Below, piece after piece: positions 1-7,828 of a stretch of DNA of 32,760 nucleotides. The notes below the pieces were generated by a model. That model made no database searches. It worked only from the letters and a program-made list of their open reading frames with translations, and was not told the origin of the DNA. Source of the stretch: Patescibacteria group bacterium (lineage in GTDB: Bacteria > Patescibacteriota > Minisyncoccia > UBA6257 > UBA9933); assembly GCA_030017615.1 (NCBI GenBank), contig JASEIG010000006.1:12053-44812 (forward strand), read 5' to 3'. Made by a program: the position numbers and the translations under genes. Position 1 is the first letter of the stretch. Every line of letters starts with the position of its first letter.

Positions 1-63
1 AACTAATAACTAATAACTAATAACTAATAACTAATAACTAATAACTAATAACTAATAACTAAT
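1..63. repeat. Nine perfect copies of the heptamer AACTAAT
   Basis: The first 63 bases are nine uninterrupted, identical copies of a 7-base unit. The array stops one base before the uL11 start codon and leaves no room for a Shine-Dalgarno site. Because 7 is not a multiple of 3, stop triplets fall in every frame. The array may extend leftwards outside the window. It is the most regular member of a family of 7- or 8-base intergenic arrays seen throughout this window. Confidence 0.97.
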
Positions 64-64
64 T

Positions 65-484
65 ATGAAACCAATCAAAACAATTTTAAAAATTCAACTG
101 CCGGCGGGAGCGGCAAATCCCGCTCCTCCTGTCGGAACCGCATTGGGTCCTCATGGCGTTAATATCGCGCAGTTTTGTCAGCAATTTAACGAAGCCACTA
201 AGGATATGGTTGACAATATTGTTCCGGCCGAAATAACTATTTACGAAGACAGAACTTTTGAATTCAAGCTTAAAACTCCGCCTGCTTCGGATATGATTAG
301 AAAAGCCGCCGGTATTGAAAAAGGTTCAGGCAACCCTTTAAAAAACAAAGTAGGTAAGGTTACTAAAGATCAAATCAGACAAATTGCCGAGAAAAAAATG
401 ATTGATCTGAACGCGAACGATATTGACGCGGCGATGAAAATTATTGAAGGCACCGCAAGGAGTATGGGGATTGAAGTTCAATAA
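65..484 (+). CDS. rplK: Ribosomal protein uL11 (L11)
   Basis: Large-subunit protein of the GTPase-associated centre, binding 23S rRNA at the stalk base where elongation factors act. The 139-residue product is close to the usual length. The N-terminal domain has the conserved proline/glycine-rich stretch [19 protein letters not shown] (about residues 13-31). The C-terminal RNA-binding domain follows from about residue 70 ([19 protein letters not shown]). The ATG sits directly behind the heptamer array with no Shine-Dalgarno site. In most bacteria rplA (uL1) follows immediately; here a terminator and an unrelated dehydrogenase follow. Some CPR lineages are reported to lack uL1, so this may be a real loss, but uL1 could lie elsewhere. 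Confidence 0.97.
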   Translation: MKPIKTILKIQLPAGAANPAPPVGTALGPHGVNIAQFCQQFNEATKDMVDNIVPAEITIYEDRTFEFKLKTPPASDMIRKAAGIEKGSGNPLKNKVGKVTKDQIRQIAEKKMIDLNANDIDAAMKIIEGTARSMGIEVQ

Positions 485-515
485 AAATTGCCGCTTTTTA
501 TTTGTTATGGTTATT

Positions 516-548
516 AAAAAGACAACGCTTACACGTTGTCTTTTTATT
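516..548 (+). terminator. Intrinsic terminator after uL11
   Basis: A 12-bp perfect stem, AAAAAGACAACG pairing with CGTTGTCTTTTT, has a 6-base loop (528-533) and a T-rich 3' arm, 31 bases after the uL11 stop. It separates uL11 from the dehydrogenase. Confidence 0.88.
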
Positions 549-624
549 TATGATGCGTCTGTTCTTTATTATTTTAAGTGTTCTAATGCGTTAGACCACC
601 CCTGTTTTATTATTAAAATTATTT

Positions 625-630
625 TATAAT
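625..630 (+). promoter_or_regulatory. -10 box TATAAT for the dehydrogenase, leaderless spacing
   Basis: A perfect TATAAT ends six bases before the ATG at 637, so transcription would start at or next to the start codon. No good -35 hexamer is visible at the expected distance, and there is no Shine-Dalgarno site. Confidence 0.6.
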
Positions 631-636
631 TAAAAA

Positions 637-1371
637 ATGAATATAAAAGAAAAAGTTGTTTTTATAACAGGAGCGGGAAGCGGAATTGGCTTGGCGACTG
701 TCCGAAAATTATTAATAAAAGGCGCGAAAATAGTTAACTTTACTAAAACCGTAACCCCCGACCTTGAAAAAGAATTTAATTCTGAAAATACGCTTTTAAT
801 TGAAGGCGATGTTTGCAATCGCGATCAGGTAAGACAAGCTGTAGAGCGGACGATTAAAAAATTCAAAAGCTTGGATATTTTAATCAATAACGCTGGCGTG
901 GCTAAACACGAGCGGTTTATGGAAACCGATGAAAAAGATTGGAATTTTGTGATTGATGTGAATATGAAAGGAGTTTTTATTTGTATCCAAGAATTCATCA
1001 AAATTAATCAACGATCAACAACCAACCCCGCTTCCTTCGGGGCAAGTGACCAACAACCAGAAAAATTAATTGTAAATATTTCCAGCGGAGCGGGAATTTA
1101 TGGAATTGAAGAAATCGCGGTTTATTCAGCCACTAAAGCCGCGGTTATTAACCTAACCCAATCGTTAAACGAAGAATTTAAAAACAGCGGCGTTAAATTC
1201 ATTACTGTTGCTCCGGGGTCAACAAATACAAAAATGTTTTCTTCTCTTTTTCCCGAAGAAAAACCCTATCACACTCCCGAACAAGTCGCGGATGTTATTT
1301 ATAAAACCGTCACTGGCAAAATAAAATCCGACGACCGTCTTATTGTGGATGTCTTCCATCACATAAAATAA
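637..1371 (+). CDS. Short-chain dehydrogenase/reductase with an in-frame palindromic insertion
   Basis: NAD(P)-dependent oxidoreductase of the classical SDR family; the substrate cannot be told. The Rossmann motif TGAGSGIG is at residues 11-18, NNAG at 84-87, the catalytic serine in NISS at about 149-150 and YSATK at 163-167, giving the Ser-Tyr-Lys set. The 244-residue length is normal only because residues 125-143 (QRSTTNPASFGASDQQPEK) interrupt the usual short link between the helix and the IVNISSG strand. That segment (1009-1065) is made of CAAC-type heptamers around a CCCCG/CGGGG palindrome, and looks like intergenic repeat DNA inserted in frame. The gene stands alone, with a leaderless-type start at 637. 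Confidence 0.9.
   Translation: MNIKEKVVFITGAGSGIGLATVRKLLIKGAKIVNFTKTVTPDLEKEFNSENTLLIEGDVCNRDQVRQAVERTIKKFKSLDILINNAGVAKHERFMETDEKDWNFVIDVNMKGVFICIQEFIKINQRSTTNPASFGASDQQPEKLIVNISSGAGIYGIEEIAVYSATKAAVINLTQSLNEEFKNSGVKFITVAPGSTNTKMFSSLFPEEKPYHTPEQVADVIYKTVTGKIKSDDRLIVDVFHHIK
1009..1065 (+). repeat. In-frame repeat insertion inside the SDR gene
   Basis: Period-7 units related to GATCAAC and GACCAAC flank the palindrome CCCCG (1026-1030), loop CTTCCTT, CGGGG (1038-1042). The units match, on the opposite strand, the heptamers before tRNA-Ser (31161-31197). The segment keeps the reading frame and encodes 19 low-complexity residues absent from a standard SDR fold. Confidence 0.7.
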
Positions 1372-1620
1372 TTAAAACATTTTTTGACTTCACAGTCATT
1401 AATTTATAAATTTGCATTATGACAATTAACTGGTAACAACTTTATAAAAAATACAAAGTATTATGAGTAGCTCTTATTTCTTTTAGGAACTTTTTATTTT
1501 ATAATAATGATTTGGTAATATTTTAAATAATTATTAAACTCACAAAATAAATTCTTTCTCCGCAAAAGTTTTTTTAAAATGATCAGTTGGAATATTTTGC
1601 TTAATGCTAACTACTGATTA
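1372..1620. other. Intergenic region between convergent SDR and scpA
   Basis: AT-rich, with no gene visible on either strand. A weak promoter-like pair (TTGACT at 1384, TAAATT at 1407) leads to no ORF. The right end, 1607-1627, is three degenerate heptamers (CTAACTA, CTGATTA, CTAACCA) that run into the scpA stop codon. No clear terminator for either gene was found. Confidence 0.5.
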
Positions 1621-2334
1621 CTAACCACTTTTTCTTATTTTAATCTCCGAAAATCCTTCTTTCTGTTCAACTTCAATGGTTTGTTCGCGAAGCAGATGAA
1701 GTAATGCCAGAAACATCACCACAATTTCTTTTTTTGACTTTTCTTTTATCAGATGGCCGAAATTATTTATTCCCGTCGTGATTTTAGCCATTATTTCCTC
1801 AATTTTTTCTTCCAATTTTATCAGGGTTGATTCAAGAGTTTGAAATTCCACAGTCATTTGTTTTATTGATTCAAATAAAATTTGTATGGTCTTATTAAGA
1901 AGACTAACGCTTAAATCTTTTGAAGGATAAAAAACCGCCTGTTTGCCCAGTAAATACTGGCGCGAAGCGGAAAAATTTTTCGCTTCATACATTTTTTTAA
2001 ACTCATTTATTGCCGGCTTGAATTCTTTATAAAATTGCAGGCGTTTTTCAAGATCTTTAATGTCTGTTTCTTCTTCTTGTGTCAGTTCCAGACTGGGAAG
2101 AAGCGATTTTGATTTAATTAAAAGCAGTTTTGAAGCAATTACCACGAAATCGGCAATTATCCTGATTTCTTCCGCCGTTCTCTCCTCTCCGGATTTCAAT
2201 GATTTAAGATATTGCAAAAAATCGTCGGTTACCAAAGCCAAATTTACCTCGGTTATTTCCATTTTTTTCTCTTCAATCAGTTCCAGTAATTTTTCCAAAG
2301 GCCCCTTGAATTTTTCCAGATTAATTTGATACAT
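1621..2334 (-). CDS. scpA: Segregation and condensation protein A (ScpA kleisin)
   Basis: Kleisin subunit of the SMC-ScpA-ScpB condensin, bridging SMC heads during chromosome organisation. The 237-residue protein begins with the typical FKGPLEKLLELIEEKKMEI, followed by helices with DFVVIASKLLLIKSKSLLP (about 64-82). It ends with a winged-helix segment (EIVVMFLALLHLLREQTIEV) that binds the SMC head. The middle is charged and helical, as in the family. scpB, which often follows, is absent; on this strand scpA lies downstream of the PEGA protein with a 48-bp gap. The start is ATG without a clear Shine-Dalgarno site. Confidence 0.9.
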   Translation of the reverse strand: MYQINLEKFKGPLEKLLELIEEKKMEITEVNLALVTDDFLQYLKSLKSGEERTAEEIRIIADFVVIASKLLLIKSKSLLPSLELTQEEETDIKDLEKRLQFYKEFKPAINEFKKMYEAKNFSASRQYLLGKQAVFYPSKDLSVSLLNKTIQILFESIKQMTVEFQTLESTLIKLEEKIEEIMAKITTGINNFGHLIKEKSKKEIVVMFLALLHLLREQTIEVEQKEGFSEIKIRKSG

Positions 2335-2382
2335 AAGTTAAACCGTATTTTTTATATTTTTAAATATGTCTTGTTAAAAATA

Positions 2383-3642
2383 TTATTCAGAAAAGTCAAT
2401 CCGTTTTAAAGCGTTATTTTCTATGAAATAAAAAATGTTATTTTCATTATTATAATAATAGCTTGATATGCCGGAAATTATATCGGCAGAATTCAATTCA
2501 GGTCTGTCGTCTATTTCCACTAATTTTACGGCGTAACCGTAATCAACAAGCAAATGGAAAGAATCTTTGCGCCATTCCAGATTTTTTATTTTACTCATAT
2601 CGCTCAAACTAAAGTTTATGACATCGCCGGCTTTTTTCTTTATATCCGAATTAAAATCTTCCAAAAATAAAACATTTATCAGCCCGTCGTTTTTAAGAAT
2701 GGCGATTTTTTTGTTGTCTGGAGAAAACGCAAATAATTTTACGTTGCGCGAAATTTTTTCGGGAGACCGGCTATTTTTTAAAATATAAAGATTTCCATTT
2801 GCGCTTGATAAAGCGGCAATATTATTTCCTGAAATTTTTATTTTATCAAGTTTGGAAATTTCTTTCGGCAAATCCGCTATAATTGTTTTCGCTTTAAATA
2901 TCAAATTAAAAGAATACAAAGCGCGCGAATTTTTATTGTTAGTTTCTATGATATATAAATTTGGATTAACCAGCGTCCAAGTTTCCGCCGCCCCGCTTAT
3001 TGTTTCCAATTTTGAATTTTCAAAATCAAACAGTTTAAGAATATCGTTGTCATCCACAATAAGCTGGCTTGTTTTAAATGGCACGAAAACCGCATTTTTG
3101 ATTATCGCCGATTTTTTTATGTTTGAAATAGCGATTTTTATATTCAATGTTGATGACGGCTTGCTAATGTCATAAAGATAAAAACTCCCGTTTTCAGTGT
3201 TTTTAATTATAAATTTGCCGTCATTTGAAACATCGATTATGACATTTCCCTTAATTGAAAGAAATATTTTTTCTATTTTCGGATTTTTGGGAACTAAAAC
3301 GATATTTATAATTTCTTCCACCGCTGACGGCTGAACTTTCAATGTTTTGTTGTAAGAAGAATATCTTTCTTTCTCGATTTCTACGCGGTATGTTTTTGGC
3401 AACAAATCGGACACAAGAGTGCCGCTTTGTATAACACTGGAAAAATCGGGATAAACTTTCCCGTTTATTTTTATAACGACGTCTCTGGGCTGGGTTTTAA
3501 TATAAATCGCTCCGATTTTCTGAATTTTGAAATTATCAAAATTCAGCCGCCATCCCAGAGCGTAAAAAACAATAATTGTTCCCGCCGCCGCAAATAAAGC
3601 GCAAAATGAATAAAACAAAATCAGACGTTTTTTCTGATGCAT
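2383..3642 (-). CDS. PEGA-domain membrane-anchored protein
   Basis: Unknown function. An N-terminal membrane segment (about residues 7-27, LFYSFCALFAAAGTIIVFYA) is followed by a PEGA-like domain (IKTQPRDVVIKINGKVYPD, then ...YRVEIEKERYSSYNKTLKV). About 300 residues of beta-rich repeats follow, resembling a degenerate propeller (FSPDNKKIAILKNDGL and similar blades). It is probably anchored in the membrane with the bulk outside. I chose the ATG at 3642, giving about 419 residues; an upstream TTG at 3666 would add eight hydrophobic residues (MGIIFLIF) and is less likely. It is probably cotranscribed with scpA. Confidence 0.7.
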   Translation of the reverse strand: MHQKKRLILFYSFCALFAAAGTIIVFYALGWRLNFDNFKIQKIGAIYIKTQPRDVVIKINGKVYPDFSSVIQSGTLVSDLLPKTYRVEIEKERYSSYNKTLKVQPSAVEEIINIVLVPKNPKIEKIFLSIKGNVIIDVSNDGKFIIKNTENGSFYLYDISKPSSTLNIKIAISNIKKSAIIKNAVFVPFKTSQLIVDDNDILKLFDFENSKLETISGAAETWTLVNPNLYIIETNNKNSRALYSFNLIFKAKTIIADLPKEISKLDKIKISGNNIAALSSANGNLYILKNSRSPEKISRNVKLFAFSPDNKKIAILKNDGLINVLFLEDFNSDIKKKAGDVINFSLSDMSKIKNLEWRKDSFHLLVDYGYAVKLVEIDDRPELNSADIISGISSYYYNNENNIFYFIENNALKRIDFSE

Positions 3643-3830
3643 AAAAATTAAAAAAATAATACCCAAGTTTGATTTCAGCGCCCTTTACTTATATTATAAA
3701 ACAAAATCTTAATCAATAAACGTAATACTAATATATAAATACATACTAACAATTCTAATTTATAAAGAATAAATTAATTCGTATTTATTAGCATAATTCG
3801 CATACATTAGTGTATTAATATCGCAGTAAA

Positions 3831-5126
3831 ATGAAATTTATTGTCAATGGCGGAAAAATTTTAAAAGGGGATATTGAAGTCAAAGGTTCAAAAAATGCGG
3901 CTACTAAAATGATGATAGCCGCGCTTTTAACTGATGAAAAATGTGTTTTGGAAAATTTTCCGAATATCGGCGACACCGGCCTTACTCAGGAACTTTGCGA
4001 GATGATAGGAACTAAATTTGAAAAAAATGGAACAACCGTCGTTTTGGAAACTTCGGAAATAAAGAACTGCCGGGTCAGCACTTTAAGCCGAAAAAACAGA
4101 ATCCCCATTTTGGCGCTTGGACCGCTTTTGAATCGCGCGGGAAAAGCGGAAGTGCCCGTTTTAGGGGGAGATAAAATCGGCCCGCGGCCGATTGATTTTC
4201 ACCTCAATTCCTTAAAAGCTTTGGGCGCGGAAATAGATTTTGACCAAAATTATTATTACGCGAAAGCTTCAAATGGACTTAAGGGAGCTAAAATTAATTT
4301 AAGTTACCCGAGTGTCGGAGCGACGGAAAACACAATTTTGTCCGCTGTGCTGGCAAAAGGAAAAACCGTTATTCAAAATGTCGCCATTGAACCGGAAATC
4401 ATTGATTTGATTTTATTTCTTCAAAAAATGGGAGCGATAATTGAACTTGGTTCCAACAGGATAATTTACATTGAAGGAGTGAGAAAATTAAACGGCGCGC
4501 GGCATAATATAATGCCCGACAGGAATGAAGCTGTTTCATTTGCTTGTCTTGGACTTGCTTTCCCCGGCAACGAGATTAAAGTAAAAAACGCAAATCAACT
4601 AAACCTGCTTACTTTTTTAAACACTATCAGAAGAATTGGCGGACGGTATAAAATTGAAGACGGCGGAATTATTTTTTACGGTTCGGAAAATTACAAGCCG
4701 ATTAAGCTGGAAACCGACACGCATCCCGGCTATATGACCGATTGGCAACAGCCGTTTTCAATTTTGCTTACTCAGACAAGCGGCGTTTCCACAATACATG
4801 AAACTGTTTACGAAGACAGATTTGGTTATGCCGAAGACTTGAATTTAATGGGCGCAAATATTAAAGTGGTTTCAGAGTGTTTAGGCGAACTGCATTGCCG
4901 TTTTAAGGAACATGCGTGCATGCACAGCGCGATAATTTCAGGCCGAACTCCGCTTAGTGGGGCCAATATCAAAGTCAGAGATTTAAGAGCGGGAATCGCG
5001 CACTTAATTGCGGCTCTTATAGCCGAAGGAGAATCGATTATTGACGGAGTTGAAGAAATTGACCGCGGTTATGAAAATATAGACGAACGATTAAAAAATT
5101 TAGGAGCGGATATAAAAAGAGTTTAG
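3831..5126 (+). CDS. murA: UDP-N-acetylglucosamine 1-carboxyvinyltransferase with Asp at the fosfomycin site
   Basis: First committed step of peptidoglycan precursor synthesis: transfers enolpyruvyl from PEP to UDP-GlcNAc in the cytoplasm. The 431 residues cover the whole family. KGSKNAATK holds Lys21/Asn22, the active-site loop is GGDKIGPRP at 112-120, TDWQQPF holds the catalytic Asp, and DLRAGIAHLIAALIAEG holds the conserved Arg. In most MurA the loop reads GGC; here the Cys115-equivalent is Asp114, the change known from Mycobacterium, Chlamydia and Borrelia to leave activity but block fosfomycin adduct formation. Resistance is an inference. The 164-bp AT-rich upstream region has no clear promoter. 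Confidence 0.95.
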   Translation: MKFIVNGGKILKGDIEVKGSKNAATKMMIAALLTDEKCVLENFPNIGDTGLTQELCEMIGTKFEKNGTTVVLETSEIKNCRVSTLSRKNRIPILALGPLLNRAGKAEVPVLGGDKIGPRPIDFHLNSLKALGAEIDFDQNYYYAKASNGLKGAKINLSYPSVGATENTILSAVLAKGKTVIQNVAIEPEIIDLILFLQKMGAIIELGSNRIIYIEGVRKLNGARHNIMPDRNEAVSFACLGLAFPGNEIKVKNANQLNLLTFLNTIRRIGGRYKIEDGGIIFYGSENYKPIKLETDTHPGYMTDWQQPFSILLTQTSGVSTIHETVYEDRFGYAEDLNLMGANIKVVSECLGELHCRFKEHACMHSAIISGRTPLSGANIKVRDLRAGIAHLIAALIAEGESIIDGVEEIDRGYENIDERLKNLGADIKRV

Positions 5127-5148
5127 AATAAAATTTAGAATTCGGACT

Positions 5149-5180
5149 TTCTTAATTCTTAATTCTTAATTCTTAATTCT
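5149..5180. repeat. TTCTTAA heptamer array before mreB
   Basis: Four exact copies of TTCTTAA and a partial fifth fill most of the murA-mreB gap and end eight bases before the TTG start. The bases just upstream (5126-5142) resemble the same unit on the other strand. Confidence 0.93.
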
Positions 5181-5188
5181 ACTTAAAA

Positions 5189-6196
5189 TTGTTTACTCGA
5201 AAAATCGGAATAGATTTAGGAACGGCCAATACTATCGTTTTTGTTCCAAATAAGGGATTTATTATTAACGAACCCACCATCGTGGCGTTAAGCGTACCGG
5301 ATAACACCGTACTTGCTGTTGGAAAAGAAGCGAAAGACATGATTGGCAGGACACCGAGCGATATTAAACCGTATCAGCCTCTTCGCGAAGGGGTGATTGC
5401 CGATTATTATATTACAAAAGCGATATTAAAATATTTTATCAAAAAAGCCACCGGCAATCTCAATATTTTTAAACCGGACATTGTTATTTCCGTTCCCGCC
5501 GGAATCACTCAAACTGAAAGGCGCGCTGTTGTAAATGCCGCAAAAGAAGCCGGCGCGCGCGAGGCCTATATTGTCAGAGAACCGATATTGGCCGCTTTAG
5601 GCGCGGGCATTCCCATAAACTCTCATTCGGGGAATATGATTGTAAATATCGGAGGAGGCACCGCGGAAACTGCCATTGTTTCTTTGGGCGGCATAGTTTC
5701 GTGGTCAAGTCTTCGCGTGGCGGGGAATAAATTTGATAAAGCGATAACGGATTACATTAAAAAGAAATATTCGCTTTCAATCGGCGATCAGACTGCCGAA
5801 GCGATTAAAATACAAATCGGAGCCGCTTTGCCCGCGAAAGAAAAAAGAATTATGAATATAAGGGGCCGCGATTTAATTTCCGGCTTGCCAAAAGACATTG
5901 CTATTAATTCCAATGAGGTGGCGGAAGCGCTCCACCCGTATCTTTTGGATATTGCGGGGTCCATTCAAAATGTTTTTAATGAAACTCCGCCCGAGCTTGT
6001 TGCCGATGTTATGGAAAAAGGAATCATCATTTCCGGAGGAGGCGCGCATATTCCTTATTTACCCGAATTTTTCAAGCGAATGCTCGGCGTGAATGCTTAT
6101 GTTGCCGAGGAACCGCTTTTTTGCGTCGCTAAAGGTGCCGGGCTGATTCTCACGCATCTGGAAGTTTATAAAAGAACTCTTTTAAACAAAAGATAA
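5189..6196 (+). CDS. mreB: MreB-family cell-shape protein, paralogue 1 (TTG start)
   Basis: Actin-like protein that forms membrane-associated filaments guiding wall synthesis. The 335 residues include the phosphate-1 loop GIDLGTANT at about 7-15 and the adenosine motif SGGGAH near 285. The phosphate-2 motif reads NIGGGTAETAIVS instead of the usual DIGGGTTE: the first Asp is Asn while the catalytic-type Glu is kept. This suggests altered ATP hydrolysis, not loss of the fold. The start must be TTG at 5189, because the protein core begins at once (MFTRKIGIDLG) and no ATG is nearby. A second MreB lies at 7829, beyond proS. Confidence 0.93.
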   Translation: MFTRKIGIDLGTANTIVFVPNKGFIINEPTIVALSVPDNTVLAVGKEAKDMIGRTPSDIKPYQPLREGVIADYYITKAILKYFIKKATGNLNIFKPDIVISVPAGITQTERRAVVNAAKEAGAREAYIVREPILAALGAGIPINSHSGNMIVNIGGGTAETAIVSLGGIVSWSSLRVAGNKFDKAITDYIKKKYSLSIGDQTAEAIKIQIGAALPAKEKRIMNIRGRDLISGLPKDIAINSNEVAEALHPYLLDIAGSIQNVFNETPPELVADVMEKGIIISGGGAHIPYLPEFFKRMLGVNAYVAEEPLFCVAKGAGLILTHLEVYKRTLLNKR

Positions 6197-6554
6197 TATT
6201 TACATAAGTTCGGAAATATATCTGAAAACTTCGCGGAATAAATCCCAGTCTGCCACAGGTCTAATATTAATAATCTCCAAAAACAGTGACGCATTGCATT
6301 GCGTCACTATAGCCGCAATATTTTAATTATAACTGCTTTGATTTATATTTCTTAATTCAGTGGCGCAATGCAATGCGTCAAAACTATAGCAAGGAGAAAT
6401 AAGCAAATATATTCAATAAAATTAACAATTTTAACGTTGAATTTCCGATATGTTATGGACTAATACGGATGTTTGAAAAAAAAACAAAAATAATCTATTA
6501 TTTCACTAACTTTAAGCGAATCATAATAATTATCGGCGGACGTTAATATTTAAA
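6197..6554. other. 358-bp intergenic region with a palindromic doublet
   Basis: No ORF of useful length is seen. The notable content is two related palindromic elements at 6286-6307 and 6360-6380. Between and after them the DNA is AT-rich. A TAATAT box (6544-6549) lies five bases before the proS ATG, but no good -35 is present. AAGGAGAA (6390-6397) resembles a Shine-Dalgarno core but has no start codon in range. Confidence 0.6.
6286..6388. repeat. REP-like palindromic doublet
   Basis: Copy 1 (6286-6307) has 8-bp arms GTGACGCA/TGCGTCAC around TTGCAT. Copy 2 (6360-6380) reads GTGGCGCAATGCAATGCGTC and matches copy 1 inverted with one mismatch, and less well directly. Each copy is followed within a few bases by CTATAGC. 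The spacing of 74 bp and the paired layout resemble REP/BIME pairs. Confidence 0.72.
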
Positions 6555-7826
6555 ATGAAGCAATCTCTGCTTTTTACAAAAACCAAAAAAGAAATTCCTA
6601 AAGATGAAGAATCAATCAATGCCCGGTTTTTAATCAGATCCGGTTTTATTGACAAGCTTATGGCGGGGGTTTATACGTTTCTTCCGCTCGGATTTCGGGT
6701 TCTTAAAAAAATAGAAAACATTATCAGGGAAGAAATTAAAAATCTCGGCGCGCAGGAAATTTTAATGCCTTCCTTGCATCCAAAACAAAACTGGCAGGAA
6801 ACCGGAAGATGGGACACTCTTGACTCGCTTATAAAATTCGCAACTTTTTACACTAAAAATGAATACGCTCTTGGTCCGACTCACGAAGAAATAGTATCTC
6901 CATTGATGAAAAATTATATTTTTTCTTATAAAGATTTGCCGACTGCCGTTTTCCAAATTCAGAACAAATTTCGCGACGAAAAGCGCGCAAAATCAGGCCT
7001 TTTAAGGGGTCGGGAGTTTTTGATGAAAGATCTGTATTCTTTCCATAAAAACGAAGAAGAATTAAAGGAATATTACGAAAAAGCCAAGTCAGTTTATGCG
7101 AAAATTTTTGAGAAAATCGGCTTAGGGGATAAAACATTTCTTACATTTGCTTCCGGCGGAACCTTTTCTAAATACTCGCACGAATTTCAGACCGTTTCTT
7201 CAGCGGGGGAAGATGTGATTTACGTTTGTGACAACCCCGAAAGAAAACGTTCTGCTTCTCACGGGGCAGGATGCAAAATCGCGGTCAATAAAGAAATTAT
7301 AAATGAACAACCGGAATGCCCGCAATGCGGCAATAAAAATTTGCGCGAAGAAAAAGCCATTGAAATCGGAAATATTTTTGAACTCAAAACGAAATACTCA
7401 ACGCCGTTCAACTTGAATTACAAAGACGAAAACGGATTGGAAAAAGAAGTTATAATGGGATGTTATGGAATCGGATTAAACAGAATTATGGGAACTGTTG
7501 TTGAAACTTATCACGATGAAAAAGGAATAATTTGGCCAAAATCAATCGCGCCGTTCAGTATTCATTTAATCAATTTAAAACCAGACGCTGATTTTGCCGA
7601 CCGAGTTTACAATAATTTACAAAGCAGGGGGATTGAAGTATTATACGATGACCGTAAAGATATAACCGCGGGTGAAAAATTTGCGGACAGCGATTTAATA
7701 GGCATTCCTTTAAGAGCTGTGATAAGCGACAAAACTGAAGGAAAAATAGAGATAAAAAATAGAAACGAAACTGAAACGAAATTAATTAATATTGATGACA
7801 TTGAGAAATTTGTAAATAATAAATAA
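6555..7826 (+). CDS. proS: Prolyl-tRNA synthetase, short form without editing domain
   Basis: Charges tRNA-Pro with proline. The 423 residues carry the class II motifs: the GVYTFLPLG entry, motif 2 around FRDEKRAKSGLLRGREFLMKD, motif 3 in GCYGIGLNRIMG, and a C-terminal anticodon-binding domain (KPDADFADRVYNNLQ onward). The roughly 180-residue YbaK-like editing insertion of E. coli-type ProRS is missing, replaced by a small zinc-ribbon-like segment with CPQCG, so cis-editing of Ala-tRNA-Pro is probably absent. That ribbon's first CxxC is split: Cys225-Asp-Asn is followed by a 12-residue insertion (228-239, PERKRSASHGAG) before Cys240. mreB paralogue 2 starts two bases after the stop, so the two are probably one transcript. 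Confidence 0.94.
   Translation: MKQSLLFTKTKKEIPKDEESINARFLIRSGFIDKLMAGVYTFLPLGFRVLKKIENIIREEIKNLGAQEILMPSLHPKQNWQETGRWDTLDSLIKFATFYTKNEYALGPTHEEIVSPLMKNYIFSYKDLPTAVFQIQNKFRDEKRAKSGLLRGREFLMKDLYSFHKNEEELKEYYEKAKSVYAKIFEKIGLGDKTFLTFASGGTFSKYSHEFQTVSSAGEDVIYVCDNPERKRSASHGAGCKIAVNKEIINEQPECPQCGNKNLREEKAIEIGNIFELKTKYSTPFNLNYKDENGLEKEVIMGCYGIGLNRIMGTVVETYHDEKGIIWPKSIAPFSIHLINLKPDADFADRVYNNLQSRGIEVLYDDRKDITAGEKFADSDLIGIPLRAVISDKTEGKIEIKNRNETETKLINIDDIEKFVNNK
7235..7271 (+). repeat. Palindrome-ended in-frame insertion in proS
   Basis: CCCCG (7235-7239) and CGGGG (7262-7266) bound a segment encoding residues 228-239. The flanking codons are AAC CCC G.. and GGG GCA, identical in sequence and phase to the SDR insertion at 1026-1042. 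Removing the 36 bases (7236-7271) would restore a CDNC knuckle. Confidence 0.65.
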
Positions 7827-7828
7827 TT

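Noticed and set aside
1-63. CRISPR array or iteron origin
   Set aside because: The units are 7 bases with no spacers, no cas genes are present, and no replication gene is nearby.
444-629. A 61-residue frame after uL11
   Set aside because: It begins inside uL11 in another frame and passes through the terminator stem.
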